From the NCBI GenBank assembly GCA_944472155.2, contig OX235271.1, positions 25,366,977 to 25,430,976 on the forward strand: a DNA stretch of 64,000 nt. The letters run 5' to 3'. The position numbers were made by a program, and so were the translations under genes. Below are positions 54,940 through 64,000 of the stretch, in pieces (the first letter of the stretch is position 1; every line of letters begins with the position of its first letter). Source of the DNA: Trichobilharzia szidati (taxonomy: Eukaryota > Platyhelminthes > Trematoda > Strigeidida > Schistosomatidae). The notes beneath the pieces are model-generated. The model was not told the DNA's origin and did not search any database. It saw nothing but the letters and a program-made list of their open reading frames with translations.

Positions 54940-55390
54940 ATAATTCATGAATTTATAAAGGGTAATACTTTCGTTCTGACAAGTAAGAATGCAGCTAGAA
55001 TTCTCTAAAATGATTGCATTTTACCTGTGAACCTATTAACAAACATGATTCTGTGGAAAACAAACGTTGAATAACCAAAGAGGTTTAATCCTATATCATA
55101 TACCTAGTTTGTCGTCATCTTTGACTATGGTTTGCTAAGTATTGGTGAGTCTTCATTATTTCACATTTTAGTCACCCATTCATAACTTTCTTCTCTTATC
55201 ATACTTTACACATTGTCTTGCTTGACAACAATACCACTGTCTCAGAATTTAAGCTTTGTCTTCCTCGCATCTATAAAATCAGACGTCAAATCCAAGCAAG
55301 TTATATCCGCGTATATTAACACTTTCCACATTTATTCATTTGTACCTACTAGATGTTGAAATTCAGGAAGAATATCTCTGAGACATTTCT
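54940..55390. other. No recognisable gene
   Basis: Intron sequence between the PLE and a SINE. Nothing seen. Confidence 0.35.
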
Positions 55391-55394
55391 TTTA

Positions 55395-55625
55395 TTGCTT
55401 TCAGTTCCCAGAGAAAAACAGAGCTTCAAGGTTTTTGAAGTTTCAGTTACACTGGTGTTGTTCTAACGGGACGGGGTTCCTGGCCTCAGTTACATCTCTA
55501 CTCTTTTCCATGCTTACTATCACCTTGTTAACTAAGCGGTTTAAGAATGCATTTGCCAGGAATCGAAATCAAGCCACGAGCGTTGTTGGCAAGCACTCTA
55601 CTATTTAGCCACCAGTGCATTCATC
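55395..55625 (-). mobile_element. tRNA-related SINE, RTE-tail type, diverged
   Basis: The complement shows AGCTCTGTTTTTCTCTGGGA (tail), GGCCAGGAACCCCGTCCC (body) and the head with CTAAATAGTAGAGTGCTTGC. Confidence 0.65.
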
Positions 55626-55627
55626 TA

Positions 55628-56515
55628 AGCATGAATACAGATTAACTCAGGATGCAGACTTCGCAAATGGTATGAGTTTCACCCGGAAGTACCATCAGCC
55701 CCAACGGGTTGATCTCCGACGAAATCTCAGCACGAATACAGAGGGCTAGGTTCGCATCTGCCAGTTTACGCCGTCTCTGGCGTAGACGTGACATCCGACT
55801 ATCGACCAAAGGGCGTGTGTACTGCTCAACAGTCCGCTCCGTCCTCCTTTATGGCTGTGAGACATGGCCATTGAGAGCAGAAGACATGAAAAGATTAGCT
55901 GTCTTCGATCATAGCTGTCTGCGTTCTATCTCCCGCGTGAAGTGGTGGTATAATAAGGTGAGCAATACTGAGGTTAGGCGTCGAGTGCTAGGTAAGGCGG
56001 GGAAATCAGTTAACGAGACTGTGAAATTACATAGACTGAGATGGTTAGGACATGTGCTACGTATGCCTAGTCATCGCCTTCCTCGACAATGGGTAATGTT
56101 AGCTGATATAGGGCCAGGCTGGAAAAGAGCTAGTGGCGGTCAAACGAAAACATGGCACCAGTCAATGAAATCCACAACAGTTAGTCTAAGCCACGTAGGA
56201 AGGTGTAGACTGGCTTCCTGGTTGGGGTTTTCGGGACGGTAAAAACCAATGGTTGGAAACAATTGGTGACATGGCTCAAAACCGTTCCCAATGGCGCAGA
56301 TGCATCCAGTCCTTGCGACTTATGATTTCCAATGAAACTGTTTTGTTCTTCGTTATTACTATTCCTTTGTCTCACATCTGTGTTTACTGTCTATATTATA
56401 CATTTCTCCTACTTTCTTCTCTTGCTTTGTGTGCTACAAAGAGGGAGTGTGGCGACTTGAACTGCCGCACATATGTGCAAAGTTCTATGTCGAAAACCGA
56501 TTGACCGACCGGACT
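55628..56515 (+). mobile_element. RTE family D (SR2-like) 3' fragment, best copy
   Basis: The frame 55709-56242 (177 residues) reads ISDEISARIQRARFASASLR, RRRDIRLSTKGRVYCSTVRS, CETWPLRAEDMKRLAVFDHS, RRRVLGKAGKSVNETVKLHR and LRWLGHVLRMPSHRLPRQWV, the RTE C-terminal domain. The 3' untranslated end carries AAGTTCTATGTCGAAAACCG. The reverse transcriptase is not included. Confidence 0.85.
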
Positions 56516-56519
56516 GCTT

Positions 56520-56930
56520 ACCAGAATTACTCCTGGTTAGTTATTATTACCCAGCGATAGATCTAGCGCAATGTAGCGTCACTTTTACTTAATTCAGTGA
56601 CTGAATTATAAACATGACTGATAAGCTTCAGTCAGAATTTAAAACTTTACACCAACAATGATTACTATTCAGCAACCTATTATTTATAGATGTGGGTTTC
56701 TCACACCTTTACTCAAATGGTAGAAGAGAATTTTTCATTGCAACAAAGAAAATATCGCTTAAGATAGATTCATAATACCACTGGTTCAAATGACAAACTA
56801 GTCACACCTTTTATCTGAAAATGCCGATACTTTGGTAAAATCGACCTAATGACCTAATTTTTGTCTAATTCTATCATAGACATACTAGTGGATATGCCTA
56901 TGACTGACTCTACCTACTAGAGGGACGATT
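56520..56930. other. No recognisable gene
   Basis: Nothing seen apart from possible decayed family D sequence at the right edge. Confidence 0.3.
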
Positions 56931-57365
56931 TGTAGCCAAAGAACAGTCTCATCATTTTGCTCTATGTAGACGATAATGTTCTTCTATATGAAGATGGTGA
57001 CAAAATGCACAGTCTTATGAACACCGTGGACAGAAATCTTAGTATGTTTAACATGCGATTCGCCGCTGTCACTTCTAAGATGATGCTGAAGGATTACTAT
57101 ACACAGACTCTTTTTACATTATGGGTAAATTTTATTTTGATAAAGTCTCACAGTGTTATACAGTAATATTTACTGAGAGAATATAAGTCATCTACAGTTA
57201 TACCATATAAAGAGGAGACATCTGAGACCCTACGTAGGATTCTAAATAAAGCAGGAGTAAGGGTGGCATTCAAACCTACAAACTCACTCAGGGACGAGCT
57301 CTGTAGGTTAAAGGACCCAGTTGACCCAATCAGACAAAATAATATAATTTACAAAATACCCTGCA

Positions 57366-57731
57366 ATGACTGTGAATGTGGTCAACTACATAGGTCAAAC
57401 TAGTAGGTCAGGGGTAGTCAGATTGTCAGAACATAAGAATTTAGCTAAGGTAAGAATGGGTGACCCAGAGAAGATAAGTAATTTAAAAAAAAGCTCAGCA
57501 ATTGCAATGCATGCATTAACACACAACCACACAATAGGGTGGGAGAGGGTTAAAGTTCTAAAAAGTAATCTATGTAGGTGGAAAGAGAGGTTGATCACTG
57601 AATCCTTGTTCATCGAATCTACACCCAACACATGCAATAGGAATGAATCATCACTCATACCCGAAATATGGAAAATAACACTACCAATCAAATCAAGTGA
57701 AAATCAAGTGAAAAACAACGGAACTATATAA
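57366..57731 (+). CDS. PLE GIY-YIG endonuclease open frame
   Basis: 121 residues. The GIY-YIG core reads YIGQTSRSG..RLSEH with the Arg and the downstream His-rich MHALTHNHTIGW. The conserved Glu lies in ERLITESLFIE. A frameshift just upstream (in CNDC-ECG) separates it from the linker. The frame ends in KSSENQVKNNGTI. This is the least damaged endonuclease of the PLE copies here. It nicks target DNA for PLE insertion (family knowledge). Confidence 0.75.
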   Translation: MTVNVVNYIGQTSRSGVVRLSEHKNLAKVRMGDPEKISNLKKSSAIAMHALTHNHTIGWERVKVLKSNLCRWKERLITESLFIESTPNTCNRNESSLIPEIWKITLPIKSSENQVKNNGTI

Positions 57732-57758
57732 ATGAATTTCGGAAGTCGTGTGATTACC

Positions 57759-57802
57759 TTGATATGATTATGAGCAATAAATTGTGCTCGAAACGTCATC
57801 AG
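57759..57802 (+). ncRNA. Hammerhead-like structured motif in PLE end
   Basis: TTGAT pairs with ATCAG (stem I). Between lies ATGATTAT in the place of CUGANGA, then GAGC/GCTC (stem II), then GAAACGTC. Equivalent sites are at 21950-21993 (-), 40715-40760 (-), 53509-53553 (-) and both arms of 20.06-20.34 kb. Confidence 0.5.
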
Positions 57803-58689
57803 TGCATATTACTGTATAACACCGTGAGATTTTATCAAAATAAAATTTACCCATAATAGAATTACACTCTACCACAGGGCACAAGTTTTATTCTTATATC
57901 AACAGACTCTTTTTTAACGATACAGAGTGAATTGGTTGACTTTGTTGACCACTTCACTTATTTGGTAAATAAAATCAACTCTAATAAACTGACTGGTGAT
58001 GATATCTAAGCCTTGTGTTGCAACTTCCGAGTTCTGTCATCTCTAAAGTAGACGTGATATTCTGATATTGATGGAAGGGTAGATATACTCCATAACAGTT
58101 CACACTTTCCTTTTGGTTGTGAGACGCAGACAGTGAAAGTGGAAGATTTGAAGAGACTAGCTGTCTAAGACCATATGTTTCTGTGTTAAGTGGAATAATA
58201 TAGTGAGTATAATTCAAGTTTGTTGAAGAGTATTAGGTAGGGAGGGAAAATCAATCGATGAGTTAGTAAGGCTGTACCGATTGAGATGGCTAGGCTACAT
58301 TTTATACATAACAAGCAATAGCCTACATTGTTGAGGAGTAGGAGCCAACACAGGATTGGGTAGCAGAAAAGTTAAGGAATGTAAAATCAAAATGTGGCAT
58401 CCATCCATTTAGTATGTTGCTTTTAGTTTGAGCCACGTATGTAGGTGTAGGCTGCGTCGCTGACATCACCGAAACACTAAGAACCAAAGACTTGAGGCTT
58501 TTAGTTATATGGCTTCAAGTCGTTTGGAATAGCACTGACCTGTTCACTTCCTGGTCTAATGAACTCTCTTTATTCTCCATGAGACTATTCTATCGCCCGC
58601 ACATTTTTGTTGACTCTAGTTTCTTTATATTTATTGTTTTGTCTAGTGTTATTTTGGGTTTATGAAAAGTGCAAATTGATCTGGAGTAA

Positions 58690-59010
58690 TTCTATAAATA
58701 TTTCTACACCCTAAATTTAGTCAATTCTGTCATCTGACGGAACTAAAGAAGGAAAGTCCGGTAAAATGACTCGATTTTATCAAAAGGCAACAATTAAAAA
58801 GTAACTTTAGCTAACACAAACTCATTGATGGCACGAATGACAAAGATATTAGAAACATATACTCAACTATGAGTACTTCTCACTAACTTGAAATAAATTG
58901 TTTTCGAAAAGTTTCAAAATATTTGTTTTTTAAACTTAAATAGACAATGGAAGACAAGAATTATGTTTTATTTCAGCCAATTCATTTTATCCTATGGTTC
59001 TAAAGTTCTG
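58690..59010. other. No recognisable gene
   Basis: Intron spacer. Nothing seen. Confidence 0.35.
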
Positions 59011-59019
59011 ACAAAATTT

Positions 59020-59250
59020 TCTTCATATCCCTTTGCATGTCGGGTAGAACAAAGAGCCTCAGGCTGTGAACTTCCAGAAGCATTAGTGTTGTTTTTTACA
59101 CGGGTAGGTTCGTTAACTTCACGCTCAACCTCCCTCCACCTCTCCAGACCTACTGCCAACTAGGTCAGATTTCGGAGTACGTCAGTCGGCGATCGAACCT
59201 CGACCACGCTCGTGGTTGGCCAGCATTCTACTATCAAACTCCCGACGTAT
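59020..59250 (-). mobile_element. tRNA-related SINE, diverged
   Basis: The complement shows ACGTCGGGAGTTTGATAGTA (head), GAGGTTCGATCGCC (B box) and AGGTTGAGCGTGAAGTTAAC (body). Confidence 0.65.
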
Positions 59251-59254
59251 ATTA

Positions 59255-60115
59255 GAATAAATTAAATTTTAACAACAGTTAAAGAATTTAGACGCAGAAC
59301 TAATGATTCTGAATTCCAAAAACAGTAATTATGTTTTGAAATCGATGCCTTCCAGTAATAAAGTTAGAAGATTGAGTTTCATTCAAAACTCTGAATCTGT
59401 TCTTATAGACAAGATCAAAAGCATGTTACACTGTCATCAGTAACCTCAATAAACAATACTTTAGTACTTTAGTGTCTACTTTTCTTGGATGAGAAATTAT
59501 ATGTGAAACCTTTTAAGAAAGATTGGAGTCAGGAAAACTCTTCTGCCTGATATAGAAATTAAATATAAAAATGTCATCAGTGAAATATTTTGACGATAAT
59601 CAACTTCATGTATAATTGGGTCAAAAAGATCAGATTGCCACTGAGAATTGCATAACGCAAAGTTGTCTTGTCTTCAGAATAGACCTTATTTATTGGTTAA
59701 AGGACTGTCAAGTGTTTAAACATGTTCTGCTTAACAGTTTTAAACCAAAAGGTAGGCGCTGTTAATGAGAAAACCCGAAAATACTGATATATTGTCGATT
59801 TTATTAAAACGTATGTTCTACAAGTACAGTAGCCATCCTTCAGAAATGAGATAGCCAGTTTAGATAGGTTGACATTACTCCCACTAGTATTTTCAACCGT
59901 ATCGAAATTTATCAAGAGAACCACGTGAACAAAAGCTATCCACACATAATTAATAATTGTTTGTTAGTTTACTGCATGGAATTTCATGGTAATACATAAT
60001 ATCTTCGTACCAAGAAGGCACACTGTGCTAGGAAGACTATTTGTTATTGTATAACAGCAGGCTGAAAAAGAACTGAAAAGTATTTCCTGTTAATTTTTAA
60101 AACTATCCATGCTAT
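59255..60115. other. No recognisable gene
   Basis: AT-rich intron sequence. Nothing seen. Confidence 0.35.
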
Positions 60116-60119
60116 TATA

Positions 60120-60355
60120 GAGCTGGTGGTTAATGGCAGAATGTTTACCAGGCACGCCACAGGCCTAGGTTTGATTCCTGACGGCAGCACTCCTACACAG
60201 AGCCTAGTTTAATAGCCGTTAAGAAGCCTGAAAACTGGAAAAAGTTGTGAGGGAGTATAGCAACTACACCTTGTAAGAAAACGCCAGTGCTACTGGGAAT
60301 TCGTAGCTTGAAGCTCCATACCCCTCTTGAAACACAAAGGGATTAAAAAATAAAT
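60120..60355 (+). mobile_element. tRNA-related SINE, diverged
   Basis: Head GCTGGTGGTTAATGGCAGAA, B box TAGGTTTGATTCCT, body AGTTGTGAGGGAGTATAGCA, tail AGCTTGAAGCTCCATACCCC, then an (AAAT) run. Confidence 0.65.
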
Positions 60356-60364
60356 AAATACAAC

Positions 60365-60765
60365 TGTAAATTGAGCCATTTGGATCCTTAATACTGGCAT
60401 ACAAATTTTAATAGGTTCAATAAACATTTTTCAAAGCGAATACAGTAAATGCAAATGGCTTAGATTGAGTCTTCACTTAACTGAAAAGAATCATAGTCCA
60501 CTTTGGCTAAATATAAATTTCAGCATACAAAAGTAACAACTTGTATACATCTATGCATTAAAGTTGCCCGAAAACTTTAACTCTTCAAAGGTTTTAGACT
60601 AAATAAAAATGTTTCTCAGTGTTCACCAATTTTTCTTCGAAACTCGTCAGTGATCTACATTTATACGTTATCGTAACTAGTAACATCGCCTACTAATTTT
60701 AAGTATAAATTATTTATATCTTCACATGTACACTATATAACCTATTTTCCAATTAATTTCAGCTT
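60365..60765. other. No recognisable gene
   Basis: AT-rich. Nothing seen. Confidence 0.35.
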
Positions 60766-60769
60766 ATTC

Positions 60770-61850
60770 AAAGAAATTCCATCAGCTCGACAAATTATTT
60801 CGCTTCTACTTCCTCGACACCAACTGAGGCAGTTTGTGTGGATACATTAGTCACTCCTATCCAGAAGAGAAGTCATTATCCCTCAAACTTCAAGTCTAAT
60901 AGTCTTATAAGCACCTTAATTAAAATATTGGGAGGGATAGACAAGAAGGTCGTCAAGGTTTATCTGGTGTCCTCAGAAGTGCTCTACTCAGCTTCCTATT
61001 ATTTATTACCTGTGTAAAGAAAATACCTAGGCTCATCAACTGGTCTATAATTGCTTATAATGATGATTACAATATCTGGAGACCAACTGAGAGAAATAGT
61101 TAAATACTTACACTGCAAACAGATCTCAATACTGCGCTAAATTGATCTCAATAATGGATATTTTGCACCAGTGTATCTAAGTGCTCATCCGTGCACATCA
61201 AACATGCAGATGTCAGAGCATACCACCGGCTCCTTCACTTCAGAAACAAAACCTACCTAGGTGTTAATAGTAAGTGGTAACCTTAAAATTACAGCTCACT
61301 TTTGCTCAGTTGCAACTCAAAGTCATTATGAAGGATCTCAACTAAGTACACCAATGAAATATTAACCACTACGGAGAATATATTTCATACACTACTTATC
61401 TATATACTTATCTATACCTTACGCGAGGTCTAGTCTAAGGAGGTGCATTCACCTCCCACCTAAAAAGTGATCTACGTATTCTGAAAAGAATTCAATCGAT
61501 AGCCACAAGTGCAATCCGTGAAGTGACAGATCTATCATATGGTGAACAAATGAGAGGGTTGAATCTCTTAGCTTGATTACACTACTGGTGGGAGGTAAAT
61601 CTAATCACGTTCTACAAAAATTTAGGAGTAGACTATGGACCTAACTCAACTACTTTTCTGTTTTACACCGGGTCAAAACATCTCAAAAGACAGCAGCAGA
61701 GTTCGAAAGCCATGGACGAAGAACATCGCCACAAAGCATAAGTCCTTCCACTATGTCGTCAAACCTCAGAACCAACTCCCAGAATAAGTTGTGTCCAAAA
61801 TTGCAATGGACGCGTTTCAGATTGGAAATAGGCAAGCCTAAATACCTAAA
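60770..61850 (+). mobile_element. CR1/Jockey-like reverse transcriptase relic
   Basis: Stop-riddled but readable in places: LSGVLRSALLSFLLFITCVK (position of the QG..LSP block), IIAYNDDYNIWRPT (catalytic YADD now YNDD), LQTDLNTALN, KCSSVHIKHADVRAYHRLLH and KEFNR-type end. It is an older and different lineage from the 30 kb CR1 copy. Confidence 0.6.
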
Positions 61851-61859
61851 TAAAAGCAG

Positions 61860-62910
61860 TTAACACATAAAAGAAGCCTTTTGTCTTAAATCTACACAAT
61901 GAACTTCAAGTACTTAAGCGAAAGCATATTTAATATATCACACTACAGCTGTTTAGAAATACTTCACAAAAAAGCCAACAAAGTGATATGTTGTTAACTA
62001 ACTGGCATCAAGCGAATAACAGAACTTGATCAGCATTTCCAAAGAGTGCAAAATAAATTTTCACAGTTTCCGTGTAACTAGAAGTAATATAGTAGTGACT
62101 CATAGCATAATGATTGAAGGTATTTGTGTACCAAGTGACGTTTTTAATCTCTTAAAAGCGGCTTTAATCTTCATGGGCAAGGCCCAAGAGTCACAGTCAA
62201 CCTCCAGAGCTATATCGACCATCCAACGAAGTGATCAAGCACTACGATACTACTAATAGCTGTAGGTCATTTGATAAATATTTTCGTACAGAAAAAGATC
62301 AAGTAAATATGTACTGCAAAAATGAAACCAGTCATTTGTTGTTCAGTTCTTACCACTGATGGAAAAGGGCTTTTGAAACTCTCCTTAAACAAGTTGTGAC
62401 TGATGAGTCATTCTGCAGATAACGTATTGGCAATATTTAATACTGTGATAATATCTAAACATTTCATTACTTATTAAATGAGTTTCTGAGTGTAGCACTA
62501 CCCATCGAGGGGAAATGAATGCAAACTGATATTTCGAATAAAACGCTGAGGAATAAATGATTTACCAGTTGAAAGATATACTACGAATAAAAACTTTCGG
62601 GAACATTGGAAACTTTGAGTGAAAATTTGGCCAAAGTTTGGGTCTTCTACTTGGAATTTAGGGATTTACTGGTTTTAGAGGAAAACTGTTGCATTTTTCC
62701 CGAATATCTACTAAGTCCCCGCACTATTCTTCCCCCAAAATTTTCATTGAAGGCTTTTGGTACATATAATTATAAAACATATCCCCTGTAAGGGATATCC
62801 ACGTATGACCATCTACATAATGCAACATGGCTGTGCTATTAAGCTAAAATAGTCAAACGCGCTTTCTGCCAGTAAAACAGTTCTCAGTGTTTAAAAGCGT
62901 GAGGTAGTGA
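61860..62910. other. No recognisable gene
   Basis: About 1 kb next to the first DCX exon (its intron 1). Open frames at 62026-62256 and 62606-62791 lack motifs. Confidence 0.35.
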
Positions 62911-62918
62911 TAACTCAC

Positions 62919-63241
62919 TCTAATAGTTTCAGAACTTCGCCTCTAGGTACTGCGATGTACCTATGATTCTCCTGCAGTTCGCTAACATCTCGTATTTGAG
63001 TTCCAGAATTCGGAGAAACAATGCATCGAATGGCTGGTACATACTGTCCCAAACGCTTACGCAGCTGCTCCATAAAAGAACTCCATGTTAAAGCTAGTCG
63101 ATGATTTATAAAAATTCGTCTTCCAGGGTTGAACGAATCACCATTCCTATGTATAACAAATGATACTCCATTTCTTCTATCTTCGTAGCCACTTTTTATT
63201 CTACATAGACATGAAGTATTTCGACGCGCGGAAACAGACAT
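62919..63241 (-). CDS. Doublecortin-domain protein, exon 1 of 4 seen (first DCX domain)
   Basis: This exon encodes 107 residues plus two bases. Residues about 24-107 form a DCX domain: it opens with VSFVIHRNGDSF, continues with a GRRIFINHR strand and closes with the usual RYIAVPRGEVLKLL block. DCX domains bind microtubules and occur in pairs in the DCX/DCDC2 families, which act in neurons or cilia. The ATG at 63241 was chosen because an in-frame TGA lies ten codons upstream (63269-63271). An upstream non-coding or coding exon spliced near an AG at 63244 cannot be excluded. The donor is GTGAGT at 62918-62913. The last partial codon (GA) joins T of the next exon to give Asp. This is host sequence: it shows no repeat relatives in the window and has an intact frame among decayed elements. 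Confidence 0.8.
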
Positions 63242-63244
63242 CGC

Positions 63245-63830
63245 TTTTGAAAATTCCGTGGAAAGTTTTCAAAAGCCGCCAAGGTCAAGGACGTCCGAAT
63301 AATATTCGAAGCACTCATTTGATTCTATTCGTTTATTTTTTTCTAACGTTTGACTTCATAATTTTAGAAAAAGATACTGGATCTGAATGGGAATCCGATA
63401 GAGTTGGCTGATCTGCACTTTTGCCGACACTGTGACGTCGGATTTTTTGTTGGAAATTACTGGTTTCGGTATAACATAAATTATGGGATCTGTAACTGTC
63501 GCACCATCATATATATCTGCATACTCACATGGAAGGGGCTGGGAAAGTATCTTGGATAACAGTGGAAAGAGGGAAACTGGTGATGTGCAGTGAATAAGCA
63601 GATACCTGAGTAATATATTCCCTTGGAGAACGATCACGGCCCACGCAAATTGTTTTAGGCCTTCTTCACAAGTGGATGTGATAGTTACGCAAGCTTAATG
63701 TATGCTCTTCCGGATAAAACAGACACTCCAGTCTTACTGTCATCTCATGAACAGTCGTTCGAGGGTGTTCCAAAGATTACAACATATTAAGGAAAATATT
63801 ACTGCTTTGGGAAGACATGGACCACTCTCT
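63245..63830. other. Region upstream of the first DCX exon seen
   Basis: A minus-strand open stretch at about 63300-63490 reads TSNFQQKIRRHSVGKSADQP and TLSDSHSDPVSFSKIMKSNV. Its polar, Ser-rich composition would suit an N-terminal exon, but I see no convincing splice donor joining it to 63241. It may instead be untranslated or unrelated. Confidence 0.25.
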
Positions 63831-63834
63831 ATAA

Positions 63835-63920
63835 TATTCATAATAATAATGATTTACCTTATTCCAAAAACAGTACTTGTGATACAGAATGGAATTTTCA
63901 GCATTTATCACAATATTGCA
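63835..63920 (-). mobile_element. CR1-like LINE 3' end fragment
   Basis: The complement of TTATTCCAAAAACAGTACTT and CAGAATGGAATTTTCAGCAT, same as 39720-39775, with an (ATT)-type tail at about 63838-63852. Confidence 0.65.
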
Positions 63921-64000
63921 TCTAATTTCTTCAAATTATAAATAAAATTATTCACATTTGCAATAGGGGTAATGTCAAATGCATGCATATAAAATGGAAA

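Larger units (their letters stand above)
57103..57914 (+). mobile_element. Penelope-like element, short copy with inverted 5' end and 13-bp TSD
   Basis: acagactcttttt occurs at 57103-57115 and 57902-57914. The 786-bp insert starts with the reverse complement of its own 3' end (57120-57165 mirrors about 57805-57855). It then carries the linker SSTVIPYKEETSETLRRILN, the GIY-YIG endonuclease (YIGQTSRSGVVRLSEHKNLA, SAIAMHALTHNHTIGWERVK, ERLITESLFIESTPNTCNRN), the structured terminal motif and the outer end. The reverse transcriptase is absent. Confidence 0.85.
56935..58680 (+). mobile_element. RTE family D fragment split by a PLE insertion
   Basis: 56935-57115 reads LLYVDDNVLLYEDGDKMHSL and MNTVDRNLSMFNMRFA, the catalytic palm and following helix (YVDD instead of the usual YADD/FADD). 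The C-terminal part resumes at 57902 with SEWVDFVDHFTYLV-like sequence, then WLLVVRRRQ-, RLYRLRWLG- and 3' untranslated blocks to about 58680. All is heavily mutated. The gap is the PLE at 57116-57901. Confidence 0.7.

Noticed and set aside
63300..63490. Additional N-terminal exon of the DCX gene
   Set aside because: An open polar stretch exists but no good donor site links it in phase to the exon at 62919-63241. Noted in the feature list but not called as coding.

Overview
The window is AT-rich animal DNA and almost certainly comes from a digenean fluke, most likely a Schistosoma species. The evidence is the repeat content: RTE-clade LINEs with FADD-box reverse transcriptases, CR1-like LINEs, Penelope-like elements (PLEs) with a GIY-YIG endonuclease, a Merlin DNA transposon relic, and many copies of the hammerhead-bearing, tRNA-related repeat typical of schistosomes (Sm-alpha-like). 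There is no bacterial gene organisation. Species-level assignment cannot be made from the sequence alone.

Only one host gene is recognisable. It lies on the minus strand and runs across most of the window: four exons at 62919-63241, 51642-51711, 36021-36103 and 29296-29430. They join in consistent phase (2, 0, 2) with GT/AG borders into a two-domain doublecortin (DCX) protein resembling the DCDC2 type. The second DCX domain is cut at the last visible exon, so the 3' end lies further left or outside the window. The introns are about 6.6, 15.5 and 11.2 kb and are packed with transposon debris.

RTE copies fall into four groups, named here for convenience. A ends in tgttcctgtaggaattaaag. B ends in ttccactaggaacccaaggg. 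C ends in ttccacttggaaccc and includes the longest copy, with endonuclease. D is SR2-like, with the C-terminal block RRRDIRLSTKGRVY. All are 5'-truncated and/or frameshifted. Several have clear target-site duplications (TSDs), so they are fairly recent.

Two SINE groups share one tRNA-like head. One has a tail matching the RTE 3' end, the other a tail matching the CR1-like 3' end. One SINE copy (8252-8550) carries an additional tRNA-Glu(CTC) relic at its 5' side inside a single TSD.

Layout. 1-29 kb: PLE fragment, RTE A/D nest, SINE/tRNA-Glu composite, Merlin relic, hammerhead-SINE pairs, RTE B, an inverted-repeat element with 18-bp direct repeats, PLE ends, RTE D, CR1. 29-36 kb: DCX exons 4 and 3 around CR1, SINEs and an inverted pair of almost identical RTE B copies. 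36-52 kb: RTE A/B/C copies, CR1 3' end, PLE palindrome, satellite-like tandem repeat split by RTE A, then DCX exon 2. 52-64 kb: RTE D copies, a PLE with nearly complete reverse transcriptase, a PLE nested in an RTE, a decayed CR1-like reverse transcriptase, and DCX exon 1.

The most unusual signals are the tRNA-Glu+SINE retrocopy, the one-head/two-tail SINE modularity, and a hammerhead-like RNA structure in PLE ends with compensatory changes in stem II. No protein-coding system of an unknown kind was found.
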